From: Tanypteryx hageni
Taxonomy: Eukaryota > Arthropoda > Insecta > Odonata > Petaluridae
DNA length: 64,000 bases
Reading direction: 5' to 3'
Assembly (NCBI GenBank): GCA_028673005.1
Contig: CM054115.1
Coordinates: forward strand, 1,426,001-1,490,000
Shown here: positions 56,881 through 64,000 of the stretch, piece by piece
How the letters are laid out: every line of letters begins with the position of its first letter
Position numbering within the stretch: position 1 is the stretch's first letter
Notes under the pieces: generated by a model
Seen by the model: the letters and a program-made list of their open reading frames with translations, nothing else
Told to the model about the DNA's origin: nothing
The model's database searches: none
Position numbers and translations under genes: made by a program

Positions 56881-59317
56881 AGATTATTTTCGTCGCGATG
56901 TGTTGAATTCGCTCAAATGCCTTTTATTTTTCTTTCGAGCATTTGAATCGTCGGCGTCGATGTTTTAAGGAGAGTATTTTCTTCGTTTCACGCGTGCCAA
57001 TCACTTCTCGACGGAGATGAAGAATTCTGTTTCATACGGAGGCATAGAATATAACCATATAAGCTTTGCGAAGCTCGGGTTAGCCTAAATATACCGGAAG
57101 AGACATTATGTCGGTTATAGATGGTGTCCTGTCTAACAGGTAAACTAAAGTCGACTCCGTTGGACTCATAAAAAATTCAGAGCGCCGTCTTCTCTCCCCA
57201 CATGCGCCTTAATTCCCTTACTACTTATACGCCCCTGCACTTTCCTCCATTTTATATTGCTTTTATTTCGTAGCATTAGCTCCTTCTAAAACAAGTCGCG
57301 GACTCTTTACTGTTATGTCTTTGTTATTTTAATTATCTTTCTCTCTATGGTTGCAATGTATATGAAAGCTTGATGAGTTTCGGCTTGGGGAAATGTTTTA
57401 ACAAAGGTGCTATGAATGCTTGAGTCATGATATTTAAGGGTTTCAGTAATTTACAGGGTGTCATGAATGCTCCTTTATCCTCGCGTAGAGTAGGAAAAAT
57501 GAGATAAATGTTTTATATTTATTGCTATACTTGTTACATTCATTTTTATATGCATGATTTTTTTCGTCATCAAAATTATTTCTAATAATGAAGTGCATCA
57601 CAACGGTATATTCAGTATAGAGATATCGTAGGTTGCAGCGTCTTTTGCCTTTCGTAGCATGTGTTTAGTGACCTAAACACTCATTATTTAACGCTCTTCT
57701 ATTGCGAACGAACTCCGGTCAAATCTTCACCATGAATTAAAAATATGTTATTAAATTTTTGACCTGAGGCTTCTTTATAATATTAAAGGTTGAAAATATT
57801 GAACTCTGAAAGTACAGACGAAATATCAATGGATTTGGATGCTTCGTCAAAAAAAGCATAACCAGAGAATATTTTAAAACTATATCCCTGGAACGGGAAT
57901 ATTCACAAAGGCGTCTTCTAATCCAAGCGACTGTTACTCAATTCGCAAGTCCAGTTATCCGCTTAGCGTCGAAAAACAGAAACAATAACGTTTTAAGCGC
58001 AGCGCGCGGAAAAACAAACCCGCATAACGTCCGATCCAGAAAGAAACAATTGAAAGATGGGAAAAAAGGAGGAAGGAGTTAGAGAGGAGAGGGTCACAAA
58101 GACGAAAGAGAGAAAGAGAGGGGGCGATCTGAAGGACTTTTATTTCCAGTCCGCAAGCAGGTGCTGCCACGCAGCGGCAAGCTTCGGAACCCTTTTTTCG
58201 GGTGGACCAGCCTAGAAGCGAGCGGAGCAGAGAAGTACCGCTCTCTCTCTCTTTCTCTCTCTCCGAGTTGCTCCGCAACATAGCATCGAGGCGGTGGGTG
58301 GGGAGTGGAGAGAGAGGAGAGGAGAGAGAGGGGGAGTCGGCCCAAAGGGTGAAAGGGGTGGGGCAGGTTAGGGTATGAGACGCCGGCGTCGGCTGGCGTC
58401 GGTTGGCGTCGGCAATCCTGGCGAAAGCCCTTTCCCGAATCGATATTGCGTTGCGCAACGCGAAAGGACCGTAGGGGAGGTTAAGGAGGGAGAGAGAGAG
58501 AGAGAGAGAGGAAGGCGGAAGTGGCGTAAGGGAGTTAGGATTTGGATGGCGAGGGGTCGGGGTGACACGGCTGGAGTGGAAATGGAGGATCTGGTGCATT
58601 TTGGAGGTTTGTGCGAGATCGAGGGAAGAGAGGGAGAGAGGCTGTAGTCGTGTACCGGATGGAGGGGAGAGGGTGGACGTGTGGGGGGAGGGAGGGGGAA
58701 GTACGACACGGAAGTGATGGTTGCGGTGAGGAGGTGGGCCAGACGGGGAGAGGAGAGCGTGATGAAGGGAGGGGGAGATTTCCCGAGGAGGGGGGAAGGG
58801 AGGCGGGAGTGGGAATGGGGAGGGGGAGAGGGGGCTTAAGAGACAAATGAGGCAAAGTGTGCAAGATGTACGAGTGGAAACTGAAGGACGGGCGATTCGT
58901 CTTATTCCTTTCTCATACTTCTTTCACTAGATGGAATTTCGTAGCTGTAGGTGAGCCGTAGCGGGACTTTCCGCGGTCGTGCGTGCGAAAAGTAAATGTG
59001 TCTTTAAGAACCTTGGAAGATTTCGGGAGAGAAGGGAGTGGGACAAGAAGGAATTGTCTATGCCTGGCGGGCCGCATTCGTGGATGTGAGCGCCTCGGCC
59101 GTATTACAAGTCGCGAGCGCCTCTGCTGGTAGGATTAGAGTTTATATGGGCATTTACTCAAGAGATCATACGTGCTTTTTAAATCAAAATACAGTTTAAA
59201 CAATTTTTTTAGCGTTAAATGTTCACTCGACAAAAGATTTAATGGCTGCAATTTTAATTAAAGTATACGAAATTGTCTGGATGAAATATCACGGACCGCT
59301 TCCTAATCAAAGCGTTG
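56881..59317. other. Non-coding; GA/CT-rich tract at 58.1-58.86 kb
   Basis: No domain-bearing ORF is seen. From about 58100 to 58860 the DNA is GA-rich on the plus strand with a CpG-rich patch at 58140-58470. ORFs on both strands (for example 57955-58599 minus) are low-complexity. Confidence 0.4.
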
Positions 59318-59363
59318 CGGGCCGCATAAAATGCTCTCGGGGGCCGTAAGTTGAACGCCCCTG
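59318..59363. mobile_element. Possible right end of a hAT MITE
   Basis: The sequence GCGGGCCGCATAAAATGCTC leads to GTTGAACGCCCCTG, the reversed form of the common CAGGGG hAT end with a GGGCCGC subterminus. A related GGCGGGCCGCATTCG lies at about 59067. No left end or target duplication could be confirmed. Confidence 0.3.
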
Positions 59364-59603
59364 GTCTAAACTTTTGGAAGGATTAGAATTTTGGATCGAG
59401 TTGAAAAGAGTTTTTTTCTATACGCATGAGACGCAGCCGGAATTAAAAGGAACGAGAGTTATCGGATTTTCTCCGTCCGACTTATCCGGCGCACGAAAAC
59501 AATCGGCGCGAAGATTTTTTTACCTTTTTTTCGTTGGCGGTTGAAATTTAGCAGCCGCCGAATAAAAGAAAATGCCGATTCCGAGTCACGAATATTTCCG
59601 CTA

Positions 59604-59633
59604 TTACGTCATCGTTTTTGTTGCCTTGGTAAC
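59604..59633. promoter_or_regulatory. CRE plus RFX-type X-box
   Basis: TTACGTCA at 59604-59611 is followed, 8 bp later, by GTTGCCTTGGTAAC at 59620-59633, a palindromic X-box with a two-base spacer. RFX factors bind such sites and regulate cilia genes in animals. No gene start was recognised nearby. Confidence 0.4.
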
Positions 59634-59992
59634 CCAGAATAGGACTCATCTATCGAATTTTTGAGGAAATGTCACGACCTTGGAGGAAATTTTATGCGCG
59701 AGCACGTGCATACATACGCTCGTGTATACGATTAGACCAAATTCTGCGATTTTATTCTCGAAAAGTTGTCGTCCGCGAACTCTACGTAGCCACGAGCGTT
59801 GAGGAGGAGAATGGGGAGAGGGAAATTCTACGTTGGATTTGACACGCGGCGGGAGAAGTAACGGCTCGGAATAGCAGAATATTTGAGAACTAATATAAAA
59901 GCCCGTCAATATGACTGGAAGGAATATATTATTTATTATTTAAGTTGAAATCGCGTACTGAGACAATAATGGGGTCTTAATTTCGACATTAT

Positions 59993-60065
59993 GCACTGGT
60001 GGTGTAGTGGTTAGCGTGTCGGCTTTCTATTGCAAAGTTCGGGGGTTCAAACCCCTCGAATGGAG
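59993..60065 (+). repeat. tRNA-like sequence upstream of the RTE LINE
   Basis: GCACTGGTGGTGTAGTGGTT is a tRNA-Glu-like 5' half with an A box. It is followed by a clear B box (GGGGTTCAAACCCC). T and D arms can be drawn, but the acceptor stem is not paired and the anticodon arm is weak. It is thus a tRNA-derived promoter or SINE head and not a functional tRNA gene. Confidence 0.5.
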
Positions 60066-63000
60066 GTTTTATTAAAAAAAAACTATCATCAGTGCCTGGC
60101 AGTAGGCAGCAGTACTGTCAGTATGGTATAGAGCCGAAAACAAATGATGTTGGTTGGGTCTATATCCAATACAGCTGTAGGCGTGATCAGGACGATTTGA
60201 ACGGCTACAGTACTGCGATGTGGAAAGCAAGAGGGAAACTACCACATTACAATCCCTAGTAAAGAGTAAAGATTATATGGTTGGACAATATGAGTTCTCT
60301 CGAGGTAAAACAATCCGGAGGTAAAATAGTCCCCCAATCGGATCTCCGGGCGGGGACTGCCTTGAGGAAAACATTTGTCGAAAGTAAATTACGAATAGGA
60401 ACTTGGAACGTAAGAACTATGAGAAAGGCAGGAAAGCTAGAGAACTTGAAAGAAGAAATGAGAAGAAATAGAGTTGACATTATAGGGCTAAGCGAAACTA
60501 GATGGGAGGGAGAAGGACAGTTCGACTCGGAAGAATTCACAGTAGTTTATTCTGGAGGAAATAGTGGGGAAAGGGGAGTAGCTCTGGTACTTAGGAAAGA
60601 TATGATGAAAAGCGTGACAAAGATAATAGCAACGAACGATAGACTGATGGCAATTAAGCTAAAAGCAGTCCCAGTGGACATGCTGATAATCCAGGTATAT
60701 ATGCCAACGTCAGCTCATGACGATGAAGAAATAGATGAGATCTATGAGCAAATTAATGAAATTTACGAAGAAGACGGAAGAGGAAAGGTAAACTGCATAA
60801 TAATGGGAGATTGGAACAGCATAGTCAGAGAAGTACAGGAAGAAAATGTTGTCGGGCAATACGGACTTGGGAAGAGAAATCGAGGAGGGGAGAAACTCGT
60901 AGAATTCTGCATCAATAATGACCTTGTAGTGACTAATACATGGTTCAAAAACCATAAACGAAGGTTATACACATGGAAAAGCCCAGGAGATAGAATGAGA
61001 TGCCAAATAGATTACATCCTTGTAAAACAAAGATTCAGGAACAGCATAAAGAACGCCAAGGCATTGCAAGGAGCAGACATTGATTCAGATCACAGCCTTC
61101 TAATACTTGACGTGAGTACAAAGCTCAAACAAATAAGAAAAACGAGAAGAGAAAGACAGACCTGGGACCTAGAAAAACTGAAAGAAAGGCAGGATGTAGT
61201 CAGCATGAAGTTGGAAGATAACCTAAGAAAGTTGGAAAACAAACCGAAGACCGTCGATATAGAATGGAATGAAATTAAAACCAGTATCAAGGATACCTTG
61301 GATAAAGAGGTTGGAAAACTAGAGAAGAAAATCAGAAAACCATGGATCACCAAGGAAATGCTGGAGAAAATGGATGAGAGACGAAAATGGAAAAACGTAA
61401 ACAGTGAAGAAGGTAGAGCCAACTATAGGCGTATAAACAATGAGTTGAGAAGGGTAACAGATAAAGCTAGAGAAAATTGGATAAAAGGAAAATGTGATGA
61501 AATAGAAAAAATGGAGAAGTTAGGACGGTACGATATGATGTACGCTAGTGCACTGGAATTAGAGGATAAGAAGTCTAATGGAATTTGTGGTAAAGGAATT
61601 ATGAATACGGATGGGAAGATAGTCTCAGAAACAAAGGATGCAGCACAGGTATGGGAAGAATACATTAAGGAATTATACAGCAAACAGGCAGGAGCGGCAA
61701 AAATAGAACTGGAAAATGAGGAAAACATTGAAGAAGACAACTTAGGACCAAGTATTATGGAGAGCGAAGTAGAAAAGGCGATAGTGGAACTAAAGAAGGG
61801 GAAAGCCATGGGCAGCGATGGAATACCGGCTGAGATACTTAAAGTCATAGGATCAGAAGGACTAAAAGCGATCACGAAATTAATTAATAAGATTTACGAC
61901 ACGGGAGAGTGGCCTCAGGATTTCCTAGAAGTAACAATGATCCCTCTAAAGAAGAAGCCAAAGGCAATGCAGTGTAAAGATTACAGAACTATAAGCCTTC
62001 TGTCACACACATCGAAGATCATCACGAGGATTCTTAATAAAAGGCTGGAGAAAAAGGCAGAAGAAATAATAGGGGAAGATCAATTCGGTTTCAGAAAAGG
62101 ACGAGGAACTAGAGATGCTATAGGAGTAGTTAGAATAATATCAGAAAGGGCAATAGAATACAGTCAAGATATCTGCGCATGTTTCGTAGACTGGCAGAAG
62201 GCCTTTGATAGAGTAAATTGGGTAAAGTTGATGAAGATATTAAAGGATATAGGTGTAGACTGGAAAGACAGGAGACTGATTAGGAATCTATATGAGAATC
62301 AAGTTGTAAAGGTCAGGTTTGATAATGTGGACACCTGCGGAATAAATATCGGTAGAGGATTAAGACAAGGCTGCTGCCTATCGCCAACCCTATTCAATAT
62401 ATATGGAGAAAGTCTAATGCAAGAAGCTTTAGAAGGCACAGGGGATTTCAAAATAGGAGGAAGGATTATAAGAACAGTAAAATACGCAGATGATCAAGTA
62501 CTTCTAGCAAGAAAGGAAGAGGAGCTACAAAAAATGATAAATAGACTAGTGATAACAGGTAGAAAATACGGTATGGAAATAAATACAGAAAAATCCAAGG
62601 TCATTCGAATATCGGGTAAAGAAGAGAATCTGAACATAACTATTGGGGGAAAGCCATTAGAACAAGTTTCAGAATATAAATACCTTGGAAGTATCATAAC
62701 ACGAGAGGCAAAATGTACGGATGAGATCAAAACTAGAATAGGAAAAGCAAAAGCGGCTTTCAGGAGAAAGAAATACCTACTTACGGGGAATATAAGGGAA
62801 GATATCCGCAAGAAGTTGATAAAATTCTACGTATGGAGTATAGCATTGTATGGGGCAGAAACATGGACGCTAAGGAAAAATGACATCAAATACTTGGAAA
62901 GCTTTGAAATGTGGACTTGGAGGAGAATGCTGAAGATAAAATGGACAGATAGGATGAAAAACGATGAAGTGCTACGAAGAATAGGAGAGAAGCGAATGAT

Positions 63001-63276
63001 TATACAGACTATCAGAAAGAGGAAGGGTAACTGGGTTGGACATTACCTGAGGAGAGAGAGTATGATTAAAGACGTGTTAGAAGGAAAACTAGATGGGAAA
63101 AGGGAAAGAGGTAGGAAAAGGTTTCAGCTGATAGACGATTTGAAAGGGAAAGAGAGTTATCAAGAAATAAAGAGGACAGCGGAAAATAGGAATATATGGA
63201 GAACCAGGTTTAACCAAGAATAATCACGGACCTGTCTACGGACAGACTACCTATGATGATGATATATATATATATA
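60066..63276 (+). mobile_element. RTE (BovB-like) LINE
   Basis: The 5' region holds GATGTGGAAAGCAAGAGGGA, a sequence type common just upstream of RTE ORFs. One ORF runs from 60290 to 63223. The short 3' UTR ends in a GATGATGAT stretch followed by (TA)n near 63262-63280, consistent with the simple-repeat tails of RTE elements. The left boundary may lie as far upstream as the tRNA-like sequence. Confidence 0.78.
60290..63223 (+). CDS. RTE-clade endonuclease-reverse transcriptase
   Basis: The 977-residue ORF starts at the ATG at 60290 (MSSLEVKQSGG); the frame is open further upstream through a TTG at 60281. The endonuclease has RIGTWNVRTM (Asn), IGLSETRWEG (Glu), IIMGDWNSIV (Asp, Asn), CQIDYILVK and DIDSDHSLL (the S-D-H motif). 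The reverse transcriptase has CKDYRTISLLSHTSKI, DQFGFRKGRGTRDA, CFVDWQKAFDRVNW (first catalytic Asp), GLRQGCCLSPTLFNIY and RTVKYADDQVLLA (YADD). The C-terminus has IALYGAETWTLRKNDIK, a FEMWTWRRMLKIKW stretch and WVGHYLRRES, as in BovB/RTE proteins. Length is normal for RTE and no stop breaks it, so recent activity is likely. Confidence 0.92.
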   Translation: MSSLEVKQSGGKIVPQSDLRAGTALRKTFVESKLRIGTWNVRTMRKAGKLENLKEEMRRNRVDIIGLSETRWEGEGQFDSEEFTVVYSGGNSGERGVALVLRKDMMKSVTKIIATNDRLMAIKLKAVPVDMLIIQVYMPTSAHDDEEIDEIYEQINEIYEEDGRGKVNCIIMGDWNSIVREVQEENVVGQYGLGKRNRGGEKLVEFCINNDLVVTNTWFKNHKRRLYTWKSPGDRMRCQIDYILVKQRFRNSIKNAKALQGADIDSDHSLLILDVSTKLKQIRKTRRERQTWDLEKLKERQDVVSMKLEDNLRKLENKPKTVDIEWNEIKTSIKDTLDKEVGKLEKKIRKPWITKEMLEKMDERRKWKNVNSEEGRANYRRINNELRRVTDKARENWIKGKCDEIEKMEKLGRYDMMYASALELEDKKSNGICGKGIMNTDGKIVSETKDAAQVWEEYIKELYSKQAGAAKIELENEENIEEDNLGPSIMESEVEKAIVELKKGKAMGSDGIPAEILKVIGSEGLKAITKLINKIYDTGEWPQDFLEVTMIPLKKKPKAMQCKDYRTISLLSHTSKIITRILNKRLEKKAEEIIGEDQFGFRKGRGTRDAIGVVRIISERAIEYSQDICACFVDWQKAFDRVNWVKLMKILKDIGVDWKDRRLIRNLYENQVVKVRFDNVDTCGINIGRGLRQGCCLSPTLFNIYGESLMQEALEGTGDFKIGGRIIRTVKYADDQVLLARKEEELQKMINRLVITGRKYGMEINTEKSKVIRISGKEENLNITIGGKPLEQVSEYKYLGSIITREAKCTDEIKTRIGKAKAAFRRKKYLLTGNIREDIRKKLIKFYVWSIALYGAETWTLRKNDIKYLESFEMWTWRRMLKIKWTDRMKNDEVLRRIGEKRMIIQTIRKRKGNWVGHYLRRESMIKDVLEGKLDGKRERGRKRFQLIDDLKGKESYQEIKRTAENRNIWRTRFNQE

Positions 63277-63435
63277 TATATTAACTAAAGGAAAAGAAAA
63301 GGTAATGATGAGGGTGGCAACAAGGTGTTGAGGGAAGCCCAGCGGACACTTACCAAGTTGAGGACCAAGCTGTCAGGCTGCTGGGGGCATCGAAGTGACA
63401 CGTAAAACACACGAACACAAAAACACACGCAAGCT

Positions 63436-63459
63436 TATCGGGCCTATGCCCTTCTTCAG
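63436..63459 (-). other. Hammerhead-like core motif (Penelope-like?)
   Basis: The minus strand reads CTGAAGA, then A, a GGGC/GCCC stem with a four-base loop, then GATA. This resembles the CTGANGA-stem-GAAA core of hammerhead ribozymes that Penelope-like retroelements carry. The extra A and GATA in place of GAAA argue for a decayed or chance form. No Penelope coding sequence lies nearby. Confidence 0.3.
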
Positions 63460-63471
63460 CAAAAGAGTAAC

Positions 63472-63472
<1 letters not shown>

Positions 63473-63524
<52 letters not shown>
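63473..63524. repeat. (TA)n microsatellite
   Basis: About 26 TA units directly precede TGATATTAGATAAAAGTAAT and the hairpin of the repeat family, the same position as the TA tract near 46.1 kb. ORFs with tyrosine/isoleucine repeats are artefacts. Confidence 0.85.
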
Positions 63525-63526
<2 letters not shown>

Positions 63527-63534
63527 ATTAGATA

Positions 63535-64000
63535 AAAGTAATTGGTGCTTGCACTCTGCAAGCATTGCATATCACCTTGGAGATATTTCATTATTAGAAA
63601 TAAACAAACCCTAAAATTAGAAATTTTAAGAATACTATACTTATTCCATCGTGGGGGTACTAATGTCACACTATTCTGCCAAGTTTTCCAGTTTTAGCAC
63701 ATATATAAGCGAAATTGCATTTATCTAATCTAATCTGTTTATGATTTGAAAATCTTTTAACGGCCCCAGCAACATTCATCGAGATATTAAAACGTTTATT
63801 TGTGCATTTTCACTGAGTCAGCTCTAAATAACTTTAAAACTTCAGCTCCCTGGCTCAATTCTAAATACCTAAACATTTCACTTCACTTCACAGCTTGTGC
63901 CTGCCTGCAGAGGATCATCGGATGGCTTTATTCCATCAATTTTTTCTATTTGTTTAAGCTTTATAAATTTTTAACAGCGAAACAGATAAGAATAGGTATC
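63535..64000 (+). repeat. Hairpin-containing dispersed repeat, copy 3 (runs off the window)
   Basis: It begins AAGTAATTGGTGCTTGCACT, then CTGCAAGCATTGCATATCACC, and follows the family order: ATTCCATCGTGGGGGTACTAAT, AGTTTTAGCACATA, AACGGCCCCAGC, AACGTTTATTTGTGCA and CAGCTCCCTGGCTCA. Divergence from the 44.6-kb copy is moderate. The copy continues past the window end. Confidence 0.7.

Noticed and set aside
57955..58864. Several ORFs of 80-214 codons in the GA/CT-rich region
   Set aside because: Low-complexity composition explains them, all six frames are partly open and no motif is recognisable.
59993..60065. Functional tRNA gene
   Set aside because: A and B boxes are good, but the acceptor stem does not pair and the anticodon stem is weak; a tRNA-derived repeat explains it better.

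Overview
The window is nuclear DNA of an arthropod, most likely an insect. The one host gene that can be reconstructed encodes a ZAD (zf-AD) plus C2H2 zinc-finger protein, a class that is expanded in insects. It has GT-AG introns. Around it lies a dense mixture of IS630/Tc1-mariner-like, pogo/Tigger, hAT and Harbinger DNA transposons, RTE and CR1/Jockey-group LINEs, tRNA-derived SINEs and many simple repeats. No bacterial, CRISPR or rRNA feature is present. The species cannot be named from the sequence alone.

Region 1 (1-10.6 kb) is transposon wreckage. An IS630-like transposase with one in-frame stop abuts a truncated retroelement gag-like ORF. A second IS630-like element is split by a hAT element (4183-9605, 8-bp target duplication with one mismatch). 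That hAT holds remains of two different hAT transposases. Two promoter-like clusters (2.37-2.53 kb and 10.47-10.61 kb) carry the same GTCACGTGAC E-box. Region 2 (10.6-21.6 kb) has degenerate repeats with a unit near 355 bp, a GTF2IRD2-like hAT transposase relic, a short hAT MITE and a Harbinger relic.

Region 3 (22.2-43.1 kb) is the key region. Eight exons on the minus strand, all joined in phase 0, build a predicted 571-residue ZAD-C2H2 protein with ten fingers. Its introns hold nested transposons. Intron 6 carries a Harbinger (TAA duplication) split by a ZBED-type hAT (perfect 8-bp duplication), itself split by a Tigger element (TA). Intron 5 carries a long-TIR pogo-like MITE split by a CGGBP1-like hAT (perfect 8-bp duplication). 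Exons 3 and 5 are copies of each other, made by an intragenic duplication; a pogo-like element later landed in one copy.

Region 4 (43-64 kb) shows no host coding sequence. It has a dispersed repeat family with a short hairpin and a TA tract, several purine- or pyrimidine-rich minisatellites, a CpG-rich segment, an X-box/CRE pair and two LINEs with uninterrupted ORFs: a CR1/Jockey-group element (1004 residues, minus) and an RTE/BovB-like element (977 residues, plus, preceded by a tRNA-like sequence). The intact LINE ORFs contrast with the broken DNA transposases and suggest that LINEs were the more recently active class here.
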